From Venturia oleaginea (Eukaryota; Ascomycota; Dothideomycetes; Venturiales; Venturiaceae): a stretch of DNA of 64,000 nucleotides. The translations under genes and the position numbers were made by a program. The notes under the pieces were generated by a model, which saw only the letters and a program-made list of their open reading frames with translations, did not search any database and was not told the DNA's origin. Location: NCBI GenBank assembly GCA_013176395.1, contig JABMLP010000013.1, positions 806,001 to 870,000 of the forward strand, written 5' to 3'. Below are positions 1 to 11,327 of this stretch, piece by piece; position 1 is the first letter of the stretch, and each line of letters starts with the position of its first letter.

Positions 1-990
1 CATCATTTTTCAGTTTGTAGATGAGATGTTCAATCTAGCCGCACCCTGAGTGCAACGGCTTGATGAAGAAGCTACTGTGAGAGCAGGGACACATATCTTC
101 ATCTACAGGATCATGTACTCTATTGTATTGCATGCACACGTTCTTGTTGTTGTTCCACTACCTTTTCGACATCGATTTGTTAACTCGCGTGTAACTTATC
201 AGATCGAGCATTGGCTATTGCGGAGCTCATCATCCTACAACCACCTGCTGGCTTTCAATCTCGTGTTGCGCATCAGACCACGACATTTCTGCAGCCGGAT
301 TGCTGAGATGCAGACGACCAAAAGCAACCCGATGATGTGGAGCATAGTACTCGTACATTCGTAAAGCGTTATTTGGAATCTTCATGAGATTCCGCATCTA
401 GACCTGGGAAAGGCACGATTTAGACGAATCGGGTTATTCTCATACTCTGCGGATACCCTCTTCCTTCTTAGACGCTCGTTCATGCATATGTTTCACGACA
501 TCTTTTCTTGGCAATCAATCTAGTTCTCTTATATCTTCAGTCCCGATCGTCATATCTTAGTTGTCAGTATTGAGGTGGCGTCTCTGTCCCGCATGCGCGT
601 CACGACCCCTCCATCAATTGAGCTTAGCCGGGCTATACGATAGGATCTGACCCTCGAGCTCGTACCTCGTGTAGGTTCTCGGGTGCTAACGAGGGTCAGA
701 TCATATCGTGTGGCCCGACTAGAGCTCTTCCCATTGTGTTACAAAAGAAAGTATTTGGAAGCACATTTCCATTCCACCGGATAGAGACATGCAACGACTA
801 AGACATGGAGCCTTACAGAAGTCCTGTTCGAACCAATTGCCCGCATCCGATGATGTGGGTACAGGTCAAGTGTGCCCCGCGCATGCTTACTCGGAGTACT
901 TAAGAGAGATCGATTCCTTCAACTTTCAGACAACATATCAAGCCGTTAGCTGTCAACTCTACCAGTAGTGCGAAGACCAACCCAATCAAA
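1..990. other. Intergenic region upstream of the GFA-domain gene
   Basis: No credible coding sequence is seen. The one open frame here (about 50-364) lacks an ATG start and any recognisable motif. The stretch holds the imperfect inverted repeat listed separately at 626-720. The last 100 bases or so are pyrimidine-rich and A-rich, as expected of the promoter and 5' leader of the gene that begins at 991. Confidence 0.6.
626..720. repeat. Imperfect inverted repeat, about 31-bp arms
   Basis: The left arm (626-656) and the reverse complement of the right arm (690-720) agree at 27 of 31 positions. The 33-bp spacer is itself partly self-complementary (CTCGAG...). Three of the four mismatches are C/T transitions. 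It could be a cruciform-forming element, a small MITE or the end of a decayed transposon. No target-site duplication was recognised. Confidence 0.75.
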
Positions 991-1535
991 ATGACCACCT
1001 ACAACGGACAATGCCATTGTGGCCAGACCACCTGGACTGTAGAGCTTAAGCCGGATCAACAGAAGCACATTCTCTGGTATGATTCCATATTTCCCCTCTT
1101 ATGTATCGAGTGTCCATCTGATCTCTTCGCACAGCCATTGCGATACTTGCAAGATGCTCGGAGGTGGAGCATTCACCCTGAACCAAATCATTCCAAAGTC
1201 CCAGTTGAGCTTCACCAAGGGTGGTGACAGCATCAAGGCATACACCTACCACGGTGACTCTGGTAAGCCTGCCTCAACGCTTGCAGCCACATCTGAATAA
1301 TGGCTAACGTGAGTTTCGTTTAGGCAAGGCAGTCGACTGCTACTATTGCCCCAACTGCACTACTCACGTCTATCATCACCAAACCGTTATGGGAGACGAT
1401 ACTATCATTGCTCGTACCGTTCTCCTGGGCGAGGACGGTAAGAAATTTGAGCCTGCTGCGGAGATCTATGGAAAGGCTAAGATGAGGTGGGAGAAGGAGG
1501 TTGCGCATACCTTTGAGCTCTTGCCTCCATCGTAG
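991..1535 (+). CDS. GFA/CENP-V domain protein (glutathione-dependent formaldehyde-activating enzyme-like)
   Basis: Exons 991-1076, 1135-1262 and 1324-1535 give 141 aa. The zinc-binding pattern of the GFA (Mss4-like) fold is complete: CHCG at residues 8-11, CHCDTC at 29-34 (the first Cys codon is split by intron 1) and CYYCPNC at 77-83. The introns are 58 and 61 bp with GTATGA and GTAAGC donors. The family binds zinc and includes the bacterial enzyme that forms S-hydroxymethylglutathione from formaldehyde and glutathione. Most fungal paralogues have no proven substrate, so the domain is certain but the reaction is not. There is no signal peptide, so it is probably cytosolic. The ATG is the first in frame and lies after an A-rich leader. 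Confidence 0.9.
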
Positions 1536-2071
1536 ATGATATGGAGTGTGTAGATGAGGATATGACTTGACGAGGTGTGCCTGGGATTGTTCCGCTCGGC
1601 CTGAGCCTTGTGCCTGCTTTAGCCGAGAATCACATGCTGTAGTTGCTCCCGACCTTCACGAATTACAATGTTCTCAACTGAGTGAAGAGTACTTCTACAA
1701 GAGGTGCAAGAAGCTCGAAAAGGGAGAGCTTCATGAAACGCAAGAAGGTCATTTATTTTGTAGAGCTTGCTTGTATCCAGGCTTGTATGCAGCTGTTGGT
1801 TGAGATTCCAGATCTGGTAGAACGGAAAAGGAACCCCGCGAAGTTGAAGCTTTCCCGAGAGCCATAGCCAACCGAAGCAAAACAATTCGCACCCAAGTAC
1901 TTTACAGGCACGACAGGCACGACAGGCACGACAGGCACAAACTTGTCACTATTCTCAGCCTCTGTATACCTCTCCGCTCCTCGCTATAGCTTCATACAAA
2001 CAAAGGGTCGTCCTCTACAGCAATTGATGCTGTAGGCGCCACAATCCACCTTGCGACCTTTTCCTAGACCA
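1536..2071. other. Intergenic spacer between GFA and PrpD genes
   Basis: The spacer contains the 3' region of the GFA gene and the promoter of the methylcitrate dehydratase gene. Short open frames on both strands have no family features. A 9-bp minisatellite lies at 1904-1938. Confidence 0.55.
1904..1938. repeat. 9-bp tandem repeat (ACAGGCACG), about 4 copies
   Basis: Almost four perfect head-to-tail copies of ACAGGCACG lie about 135 bp upstream of the methylcitrate dehydratase start codon. Nothing indicates that it is translated. Confidence 0.9.
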
Positions 2072-3832
2072 ATGTCTCTTCTCAGTCGTAACATCTGCAA
2101 CACCGCAGCGCGGACTGTCAAAGTACGATCCGCCGGTATCGCCAGAGCTTCGTGCCGTCCCATAGCTTTGACTCTCTCTTCCTCGCGGGCAACCCTCACT
2201 CCACGAACAACAATGGCTGCTCTATTCTCCACCACCCCGATGGTCAAGAGCGGTACTCCCATCACGCCGGGCCCACAGAGAGAGTTTGATCCTGAGATCA
2301 AGGACATGGCCAAATATGTCCACAGCTATGACATTAAATCTGATCTCGCTGTAGGAGAACACCTTTCCATGAACTTAGATACTCACACTGACCGACCATA
2401 GTACGACACCGCCCGATGGGTCTTTATTGACGCCCTCGGTTGCGGTCTGGAAGCCCTCAAATTTGAATCCTGCACCAAGCTTCTCGGGCCCGTTGTCGAG
2501 GGCACCTTAGTCCCAAATGGCGCCAAAGTCTACGGCACACCATACCAGCTCGACCCCATAAAGGCTGCCTTCAACATTGGAGCCATGATCCGATGGCTTG
2601 ATTTTAACGACTGCTGGCTGGCAGCTGAATGGGGTCACCCTTCCGACAACTTGGGCGCGATTCTCTCCGTAGCAGATTGGATCTCGCGAACAAACCGTGC
2701 GGGAGGAAACCTCGGCAATGGCAAGGTCCTCAAGATCAAGGATGTTCTCGAGGCTATGATCAAGGCACATGAAATTCAGGGTGTTCTTGCATTAGACAAC
2801 TCGTACAACAAGGTCGGTCTTGACCACGTTGTTCTCGTCAAGGTTGCTTCGGCAGCCGTCGTTTCCAAAATGCTCGGTCTATCTGAATCACAAACTCGTG
2901 ATTGTATCTCCCAAGCATGGGTGGATGGACAGTCCCTCCGCACATACAGACACACACCAAACACCATGTCCCGTAAATCCTGGGCCGCTGGTGACGCCTG
3001 CCAAAAAGCCGTCGACAATGTTCTAAAGGTCATGCGTGGTGAGCCAGGTGTTCCAACCGTCCTCTCGGCACCGGTGTGGGGTTTCTACGATGTCTGCTTC
3101 GGTGGAAACAAATTCTCCTTCCAGCGTCCGTATGAGAGCTATGTTATGGAGAATGTCCTCTTCAAGGTCTCATACCCGGCTGAATTCCACTCGCAAACTG
3201 CCATTGAGGCTGCAAAAAAGATCAACTTTACCTTGAAAGAGATGGGGAAGACTGCCGTGGATATTGAGCATATCACTAACCGAACGCACGAGGCTTGTAT
3301 CAGGATTATTGATAAACAATTCAAAGCCATGGACAACTTCGCTGATCGTGATCATTGCGTTCAGTACATGGCTGCTGTCATGCTTGTCTTCAACCGTCTT
3401 GAGGCTACAGATTACACCGACGGCAGTGAAGCTGCCACGAGTCCGCTTGTCGAGAGCTTAAGGCAGAAGATCAAGTGTGTGGAGGATCCACAGTTGACTG
3501 CTGACTACCACGACCCAGCTAAGCGAACAATTGCCAATGCTCTTACTGTCACGTTGAAGGATGGAACCGTTTTGGATGAGGTGTTGGTGGAGGCACCACT
3601 TGGACACAGACTGCGAAGGGAAGAGGCGAAGCCAGAAATCTTGAAGAAGTTTGAGAGGCATATCAGTCAGTAGTCCCATCTTGTTTCAGTATATCGAAAG
3701 ACTAACTGTTGCGCAGCACCACACTTTGACTCTGCTCGCGTTAAGGAGCTCGTAGGCCTTACACAAGATCTCAAGGCGTTGGAGCAGTACGATGTCGACA
3801 AGTATGTTGATCTATACGTAGTAAAGAAATAG
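2072..3832 (+). CDS. 2-methylcitrate dehydratase (PrpD family), mitochondrial
   Basis: Exons 2072-2350, 2402-3665 and 3717-3832 give 552 aa. The MmgE/PrpD family match covers the length from the REFDPEIKDMAKYVHSYDI segment through AMIRWLDFNDCWLAAEWGHP, a signature region of the family, to the C-terminal KYVDLYVVKK end. The family enzyme converts 2-methylcitrate to 2-methyl-cis-aconitate in the methylcitrate cycle, which detoxifies propionyl-CoA. The Arg/Ser-rich, acid-free N-terminus (MSLLSRNICNTAARTVKV) looks like a mitochondrial presequence. The frame is open upstream of the ATG at 2072, but only from a TTG, so 2072 is chosen. The last intron has a GTCAGT donor and a textbook CTAAC branch point. 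Without this intron the protein would end early and lose its conserved tail. Confidence 0.93.
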
Positions 3833-4227
3833 ACGGGAATTTCGAATCTAGGATCGAGGTGTTTGTCATATGCTTTTTTGAGCATCTTGGATAAGAGTCT
3901 GCGAAGACAAAGTAGATCGATTACTTGAATTGGCATTTACTGCATTAGCACTTCTCTTCTGCCGTGCTATCACATGCGCATCCACACAATTGTTGATAAG
4001 GTTCAACTTGTGGATGGATGTCAGGGCAGATTGGCGAGAAGTCGTGAAGTCGAGAGCTCTTAAATCGATCTGCATATAATTCTCCCATTTAGGGTCGATG
4101 CGTATCTCCACCAAAAACCGTTGATTCCACCTCAATGTTTCCAAGGCTCTCATACCGCTTCTGGAATTGCGTGACACGTACTTATACAGCCGCATACATG
4201 TCTTCGTGACCCTCTCCGTCATCCTCA
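3833..4227. other. Convergent 3' region between PrpD and Rrp43 genes
   Basis: The two genes point towards each other across this 395-bp AT-rich gap. A 139-codon open frame on the minus strand overlaps the end of Rrp43 and has no domain features, so it is taken as chance. Confidence 0.55.
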
Positions 4228-5295
4228 CTAATCCATCAATATGCCATTCCACTCTGCCCACCGTCCCAAAGCTAGCTTCGTACACCCCTTCATTTCTTCC
4301 CGCCCGATTATACCACCTCCTACTTTCTCAATCCCCTTGATTCTCGCCGCGCCATTTGCGTCATAATCAACCATGATTGTGAGGGATTCTTTGCAAAGCG
4401 ATTCCTCAAGGGTGTCCGGATCCGCCAGTATAAATTTCTTGCTCTTCTTCTGTTTCGCCTCCGTACTCAGATCTAGACTCTTGTGTGTATCGGCGTTAAA
4501 GACGGCAAATGTGGAAGGAACGGGTAGACCGCGTAATCTCAACGCTTTTGCTTCGTGTGTGCAGAGAATGGCTTCGCGGTCGGCGTCCCAGTATGCTCTT
4601 GGTAGAGACGTATCTCCCAATGCTGCTAGGATTGCAAACCACGCTGCGTCGAAGGCGTTGCCGTCTAATGAGATTACTAGGATATCGATGTAGAGTGTCC
4701 AATATGCCTCGACCTCTGTTTCCTCTTGCTCGTCACCTTCCGAGGGTGGTGGACGATATAGTATCCGCAGATCCTTCGCGCGAATGAGACGTGTGGAATG
4801 TAGATGCGAAAGTAACCGTTGGGAAAGACTCTGCGCCAGTGTCGAAGGCGCGGAACCAGGGAGGTGTGCTGGTGAACACCCAGTTGATAGTTCGATATTC
4901 GGGACCAATAAATTCAAGTCTGCAATCTCTCTTGCGTCATCGTCGTCTTCCTCTTGTTCTTCTTCGTCCACCATGGATTCATCTTGCGGTTGTGAGGGAT
5001 CTGGGAGATTTGGTATAACTGGCGCGTTGGGGATGTCTTTTGCAAGCAGTATTTCTCCCCGTATGCCGCAGACTACTGCGGTGTCTCCGAATCGGACTAC
5101 GGCGCTGCCAGAGCAGTGGGTTAGTGAGTTTGTGTGTCGGGCTGGGGTTCGGAAGTTTGATTGTGTTCGTCCATTTGCGCGTAGTGAGGGTGTCTTTGGA
5201 TTTGCCGGCGAGAGATGGGCTAGGAGGTATGGGGCAGGCGTAAGGGCTTGGAATATATCCGGTGGGAAAGACAGAGGCTGTACTGTTTCGGTCAT
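4228..5295 (-). CDS. RRP43: Exosome complex subunit Rrp43 (RNase PH-like)
   Basis: One exon encodes 355 aa. The start is the ATG at 5295 (MTETVQPLSFPPDIF); the frame extends upstream only from a TTG. The protein has the RNase PH fold: RANGRTQSNFR at about 40-50, SAVVRFGDTAVVCGIRGEIL at about 65-84, an acidic insertion (DEEEQEEDDDD) at about 105-120, and the C-terminal half ending DYDANGAARIKGIEKVGGG. In yeast and human (EXOSC8) Rrp43 is a catalytically inactive member of the six-subunit PH ring through which RNA is threaded to Rrp44, in both nucleus and cytoplasm. The closest alternatives are the sister subunits Rrp42 and Rrp45; the order of the Arg motif and the insertion favours Rrp43. Confidence 0.85.
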   Translation of the reverse strand: MTETVQPLSFPPDIFQALTPAPYLLAHLSPANPKTPSLRANGRTQSNFRTPARHTNSLTHCSGSAVVRFGDTAVVCGIRGEILLAKDIPNAPVIPNLPDPSQPQDESMVDEEEQEEDDDDAREIADLNLLVPNIELSTGCSPAHLPGSAPSTLAQSLSQRLLSHLHSTRLIRAKDLRILYRPPPSEGDEQEETEVEAYWTLYIDILVISLDGNAFDAAWFAILAALGDTSLPRAYWDADREAILCTHEAKALRLRGLPVPSTFAVFNADTHKSLDLSTEAKQKKSKKFILADPDTLEESLCKESLTIMVDYDANGAARIKGIEKVGGGIIGREEMKGCTKLALGRWAEWNGILMD

Positions 5296-5650
5296 TGTGG
5301 TGGTTGTTTGGCTTGTATTCTCGCGGAGTTGCGCAATAAAGATCGCGATGTGCAACTCCTTGCTACAATCAAGCTTGTGGGAGATTGTGAGATTCAGTAA
5401 GCGTGTCTCAAGTCGCAGAATATCTGAATTGGAGCTTTAGAAGCAAAATCAAGCTCTTTGTTAGCATCGAGCATGTCAGTATTTTGAGATTTTGATATTG
5501 ACCCACGAGTCAGAGGCACAGGAACACGCAGGCTAGACAGGGTCCATTCAAGATCTTCTGCCATCACCATCCTGAATTCATTCATTCATTCATCCATTCA
5601 TTCAATTCGATTCAATAGCCCTTGCTAAACTCTAGCTCAGCACACAAAAT
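5296..5650. other. Spacer between Rrp43 promoter and cupin 3' end
   Basis: This holds the Rrp43 upstream region. A short TTCA-type tetranucleotide run at about 5577-5604 (six copies, some imperfect) lies just beyond the cupin stop codon. No gene is seen. Confidence 0.55.
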
Positions 5651-6068
5651 TTAAGCAGCATCCTTAGCCCTCTGCCCAGTATAAAACGCCAACCCACCCT
5701 TCTCCGTTGTAAAAGTAATCACACTCCCCTTTGGAAAATAAAACACATCCCCCGCCGTAGCCGTGACCTTCTGTCCCGTCTCATCGGCAATCGTAAAGTC
5801 TCCCGAAATGATAATCTTCATCTCATGGTATGTGTACGTGTACACCAAAGGAGTGCCAGGTTCGAGGCGGTAGAATCCCGCCGAAATGGGCTTTTCCGTG
5901 TCGGTACTACACAGCTTGTTAATACATGATGGGTATGACAGGAGAGGCCAGGGCTCACGAGGTATGGATATCTCCCAGGAAGGCATTCTCATTCCCAATC
6001 AACGGCAATGTCTTTGAAAACTCCACCGACGCCTTTGGGTAATACGTCAGAGCCAATTTCTCAGCCAT
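5651..6068 (-). CDS. Small single-cupin protein, EutQ-like
   Basis: Exons 5959-6068 and 5651-5906 (minus strand) give 121 aa. The intron is 52 bp with a GTGAGC donor. The C-terminal two thirds form one conserved barrel: PLVYTYTYHEMKIIISGDF, a glycine turn (TADETGQKVTATAGDVFYF) and PKGSVITFTTEKGG. This is the cupin motif order seen in fungal proteins named for ethanolamine-utilisation EutQ. The residues expected to bind metal (His and Glu of YHEM) are present in motif 1. No substrate can be assigned. The ATG at 6068 is chosen because the open frame upstream (to 6446) is Ser/Thr-rich and of low complexity. A longer N-terminus cannot be excluded. Confidence 0.8.
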
Positions 6069-7641
6069 CTTGTCTCCTTTGAACCGATCCTTCTTTTCGA
6101 AATTCAACTCGTCGATTGTTGTGGAATCACTACTCGCGCTTCCCGAATTACTTCGCGAAGTTGAAGAGCTCGTTCGTCGTTGGAAGGGGCTCTGGAATCC
6201 TTTCGATTTGGTCGTGGACGAATTGAGGTAGAAATGGAGAGATTCGAGATATCCCTTCAGATGAGGTGAAGACGAAAAGGGTCGCTCGGGTGCTATTTGG
6301 GAATGAGGAGACGACGGTGGGGCGTCTGTACTGATACTCGATCGACAAGCCAGGGTTGTGGAAGAGGAGGTGTGAGAATTGTATGTTGTCGGTTTGTATC
6401 TGGACGACGTGAGGGGAGAAGTATATATAGCTTGCGATTCTACCAAGTTATGCCCATCTTAAAACAACTGATAACGGTTATTGGAGAATCCATTTCCCTT
6501 GGTGGTAAGCTTGGGAATTACTCTATTCGTTGATTTGTGGAGAGATGCGCTGCATGGTGTACATACGGGTTCTATGTCGGGCAAGTAATATCAATGAGTG
6601 GATGAGGGTTAGGTCATACTCTACACAAGGAGTAAGAAGAGGACAGCTTCGCCGCAAATGGACTTGGTTTCGATGTAGCCGCGGTCCGAATGAGGAATCT
6701 GATCTGATGTGAGGTGCAGCCTCGAGTCTTCATTCAAAGAGACCCCTCCATAATCCATCCTCAAGCTCATACCAACAGCAAAACTCGCCGGCGGCCATCG
6801 TATCTTCCCAAATCCGCCTCCGCCACACCTCGATAACAAACAACGGAACCCTCGGGCAAGAAGATACAGTAGATAGCAACCGCAAGGTTCCCTTCCACAG
6901 AAGACGTCGAGGAAACCTCACAATCGTCTTTCAGGAAATAATACCCTAATCCGGTTAAGCCTCCAAAACACTCCCCATAAATATCTGATTGGCCAGCCTC
7001 GTACACCCCTACCTCTTCCCAAAACGAAGCGAGAAGAGGACTGAGGGTAAAAATGCTCTAAGCGGTACTCTCGAATGAACAACACAGGGGTCAAGTTCTG
7101 TATACGGTACTTCTGGTTGTTTATCACGGGATATGAAGTACGTTAACTGCAAAATGAGAGTGCCTTGATATGCCTTGAAGATAAGGATACCGTGCATGTG
7201 TTAGGTCTCGGGATGGGGAGGTGGAGTGACCTCCTTCAGGAAGTACGGGTTTGAGGTTACCGTATCAAGCTCTTTTCTTAGAGAAAAAGACGTCTTGCGA
7301 TTGATTAATTGTGCGCCGTTGCTCCGTCGAACTCATGCAAAGGGCCATCATTACAGTCCTGTCTTTTTTTCCGGATCGGGATTTGGAGTGGTACTCGAAC
7401 CCTTTATTCGTTCATTATCTGTTTACAGATTATGTAGCTATATCCTGAAAAGACTTCCACACATGTCAAGACCAGACACACAAAACATTGCTAAAGCCAT
7501 TTCCGCCAACGAGAGAATAAAGATAACAAACTCCAAGCGCCCTGCTAAGTCTGTCCGCGATAGTCGTTATGCCATAATTACCGAGATCCAAAAAGACAAA
7601 CGCTTCATATCCCTTCCAACCGCTGGACCTGAAGACACCAA
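6069..7641. other. Intergenic region between cupin gene and Zn2Cys6 regulator
   Basis: This 1.57-kb stretch holds the cupin promoter side and the 3' side of the regulator. Several open frames of 60-160 codons exist on both strands. None has a motif, and the longest on the plus strand (7226-7978) starts at GTG and runs antisense into the regulator. No gene is supported. Confidence 0.5.
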
Positions 7642-10229
7642 TTACCCAAGAAGAACTGTGTCATGGTTAGCAACAATTCAACAAAGCAAAGGAGAAGGGA
7701 CGAGAAACTCACCCTCCCAACCCCAATCCTTCATAACACCCAGCCAGTGTAACCTCCCTCTAACAGTAAAATTCACATCCGTATCGCCATTCCTATCATC
7801 GCGACTGACCTTCCTCCCACCTGCTCTCAGCGCCTTCGGTAAATCGAATATCCCATTCGTAGCCCTCCTCTTCCTACCCCCGCCAAAAGGATCAGAATCA
7901 TTCCAAGCGAAATTCACATCGCCATCATCATCAAAGCCGTCAGCATCGAAACTGAGGCCGCGTTGGAGAGGTGGATGACGACGAATCGCAGTGTCAATCT
8001 CATATTGATCGCGACGTTGCCACACTTCTTTCACCACGTCGGCGCACCTGTCTATGACGCCAATCTTCATTCGTTGAGCCATGGACATCCAGCGTTGACT
8101 TACCCATTGCCGATCTTCTTCGTCAACGGCCTCGCAGGAGGCGGCAATGAGCGGATAGATGTGTGAAATCACCGTACGCGAACTCAATGGAACTGTTGCC
8201 AGGAAGACCATTACTTTCTTGCCCAGCTCGGCAGAAGATGCTGACGGGATTTCTGGAACTGCTTGATGGAGGTAAAGTAACGTGGCCCAGCGGTATGCTT
8301 CTGCTGTTTGAAGTGTGTGTTCAATGTCTATTGTCGGGTCCTCGGGTACTTCTTCAAGGGAGGGAGGTTCCCATTCTTGGAGCATTTTTTTGAGTTCCAT
8401 GGCGTGAGAGATTGTGGATGGTGAGTTACTCTTACTTCGGCGGACTCGTCGCACGAGATTTGCGACACGGCCCACAATTGGAAACAGAGTCGATGATGCT
8501 CCCATCAAAGGGTCGAGATGCAATTCTGCGTCGAAAGAATTTGCGAGCTTCGAATACGCAGCATCGAAGTCGTTGGACTCGTCATCGTCTTCGGATGTGA
8601 GGCGGGCAAGAACGTCCATGTATACCCAGGCGTTGGTAAGAAATTTCAATCGTTCGAGCTCCTCGCCTCGGAATGGAACTTGCTGATGTCTAGTGAGAGC
8701 TTGATTGACCAATATCTTTGCCCCTTTGATATGATTGATACCGGTCGAAGTATGTTGGTCCCAAGACTCCGCGAACGCCAACGCTAGAGTCGTGGCGATG
8801 GCAGTATCAAACCTCATGTTCGCAATTCCGTTCGCAAGGTTCTCAATGCTTGTACGCATATGATCAATCCCCTGAAGTCTCAACTTGGGCTGATTCTTCG
8901 AAGTGTGGAAGCTGGTCATGGAGGCAATGGCGTGATACAGTGCAGGACTGTCCCTCGCTAAAGGCCAAATGAGAGTTCGCCACGGATTCTCTGTCGGACC
9001 ATCCTTGACAGAAAGAATGCCGCAAGTTTGGCGGTCGAAGCGGAGCGTAAGCATCTCTGGGCTTCCAGGGGAAAAGTCAATTCCTCGAGGTACTGAAAAC
9101 ATCTCTGGGGCGGAAAAGATAGAGCCATCAGTCACAATAGATGACATGCTTGACTGGTAGAAGTCTGACAATGATACAGACCACGGCTGGTCAAAGTCTC
9201 CAAAACCAGGTCTTACGATGTTCGCCGTCTCATCATCATGATCTGGGAAGAACGGTTGATCCATCATGCTCATTGGAGTGAGAAGCGGTCCCGACATGCT
9301 ATCGAAATCCATAGGAGAGGTCATCGATCCAAAAGAAGTGGACAAATTGAGAAACGAGTCCAGTGGGAGACAGTCAGGGGAGTTGATAGTTGACAGTTGT
9401 TGTGTATTCGATTCGTTCTCTCCAAATGTAGAATCGGACATGACATGCTGATCTCCAAAGTCGTTGCCATGCTGTTCAAAGTCAAACATCTCAATTGCAT
9501 CGTCCATGTCCAAACCGATGCCTACAATCTCTTCTCGAGGACTCGTCGAAGCCAACGAGGCGAGACTCTGGCCGGAGTCTTCTCGTGCTATGGCGACATT
9601 CGGAGGCTTGGTTTCTTCAACTGGGCTGGTAGACCCTGACCGTGTAGTGTCCTGCAGATACGGCGAGTGCTCAGACCTGGGCTTTTGAGTGGTGACAGCA
9701 AAGGTCACCTCTTTCTTTGGGTTCGCACTTGCGGTACCTGGCGGTTTGCCAGTGGTAAAAGTGGTTTCCCCAAAGGCCCTCCATTTATAATCCTTTCTGT
9801 ATCCTCCGCAGTCGACGTTGCGACGTGCACATTGTTGGCAGGAGGGTTTGGTCTCGTCGCATTTCAGTCGTTTTGCCTTGCAGGTAACACATCCTATAAT
9901 GATGGAAAGAGTCAGAAAATGCGTCTTTTTCATTACTTACGTATCAAGATCGTCAAAGCGTGGGTTGATGGCGTGCGTTGCATGGAACGGGGTATTTGCA
10001 GGGCAGAGACATAAATCTTACCATTTCTGCTCTTGGACTGTTTCTTCTTCTCCACACCATTGTTGCCATTGCTATCGTTGGGCTTCTCCAACAAGATTTT
10101 TGGCTTTGCGGTGGCAGGATTGCGTTTCCGTTGTTGTTTGGACTTGATGATAGCCGATGCCGGCTTCGAAGATTCGTGGGAGGCAGTTATGAAGCAGTTA
10201 GGGGAGGAAATAGTGATGGTATCTGCCAT
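7642..10229 (-). CDS. Zn2Cys6 transcription factor with fungal-specific regulatory domain
   Basis: Exons 10022-10229, 7713-9893 and 7642-7655 (minus strand) give 800 aa. A basic leader (KSKQQRKRNPATAKPK) precedes a complete Zn2Cys6 cluster at residues 71-98 with spacing C-x2-C-x6-C-x6-C-x2-C-x6-C, then CGGYRKDYKWRAF. A Ser/Thr/Asp-rich linker (about 100-330) leads to the helical domain resembling Fungal_trans_2 (about 330-760). The final 14-nt exon is inferred. The intron at 7656-7712 has a GTGAGT donor, a GCTAAC branch and an ACACAG acceptor. It changes the tail to WGWEVLLG followed by a stop, a form I recall from related regulators. The first intron interrupts the zinc cluster at its first residue. 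It should act in the nucleus as a DNA-binding regulator; targets are unknown. The nearest neighbours (cupin, NADase) may or may not be targets. Confidence 0.9.
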
Positions 10230-11327
10230 AAGGATTCGGAATTCTGAATCATTGGCACCGTCGCCGGCAAGCAGAATTCACCCTCTTTGAATGAGGCCTG
10301 ATCCCGCAAAAGATTGTGTGTGGGAAAGAAAAGAGTCTCGACACGGCTTCGACCCGTATGGCAATCTTTTGGATCAGCAAGTGGAGAAGACGGCCGCCAA
10401 GAATCGTCAGGCTCCTTATCGCGAGATAGGGCATGTGCTGGAAGACGTGGCTGATGCGACCGTTGCATGGATTGCATGTAATCCGCGTGGTACGTACTAT
10501 GTATGGATGAGGCCTGGTGCGGAGAAGATGACGGGAGCGATATCGAGCTCAATACTCTTCTCCAACCTCTTCAAGTAGTCCATCTTCTGCTCCATTCATC
10601 GAGGCGATGTTTGTCTCCAACTTTCTCCTCTCCGTCGAGGACAGCGCACAAGGACAAGGCCTTTGTGGCCGCTAGATAACTCCAGACGCCTCTCTGTTGG
10701 TTCGACATGCATGCGCCTGATGCGGGGAGTTGTGCGGATCATGTTTCTTTACAGCCTTCGTCCTGTCCATTGGAACCGATGATACGCAAACACTGAAGAG
10801 TATGGTTGATTCGAGCCGGACTATGCGCTTTGCCGCACGAATTCTGCTGCTTCGAGTATTCTACCGTGCTATGTTATCCTGAAGGGGCAATATCTGTCGA
10901 GTACTTTGAGGGTAGGACAAATCCATCATCGGAAGATTGAAAGACTTGAAATCTGGAAGACAGGTGGATCTGGTGAAACGATTTGCATTTGGTTCCTTTG
11001 ACGTTGAAAGACAATGGGACTCTGTTACATCCGCCGGCAGGTGGTGACATGAATTTCGTGACACTGAGGTCGCAATGCATCTGTCCCATTCCGTTTACCT
11101 TTTCATTTTCGAGCACACCAGAATATTCTTCGGATTGAACCGGCTTGATACCTTTGCTGAATAGCGGACAGGGTGTAACGTCACTTCTGTCACCTATGTA
11201 CGACAATTGTATGGAAGAACATCGTGGATCAACCATGTTATGTTTGAAATAGCATTTGAATCTCTTTCATCCAACTATTTACTCCTCTTGGCCCATCACT
11301 CCATCAATCCGGCGTATATCCTCAAAC
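10230..11327. other. Divergent intergenic region, Zn2Cys6 regulator / NADase
   Basis: This 1.1-kb region separates the two divergent genes and must hold both promoters. Open frames of 60-120 codons on both strands show no motif. No RNA gene is recognised. Confidence 0.5.

Noticed and set aside
50..364. 104-codon open frame on the plus strand near the window start
   Set aside because: It does not begin with ATG, has no motif and no splice partner.
3866..4285. 139-codon minus-strand frame
   Set aside because: It overlaps the end of Rrp43 in another frame and has no recognisable features.
4784..5440. 218-codon plus-strand frame
   Set aside because: It is antisense to Rrp43, which has a clear family match; the peptide mirrors the Asp/Glu and Ser runs of that gene.
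6148..6446. Possible N-terminal extension of the cupin protein
   Set aside because: The stretch is low-complexity Ser/Thr, and the ATG at 6068 gives a protein of normal cupin length.
7226..7978. 250-codon plus-strand frame
   Set aside because: It starts at GTG, and the last third is antisense to the Zn2Cys6 regulator.
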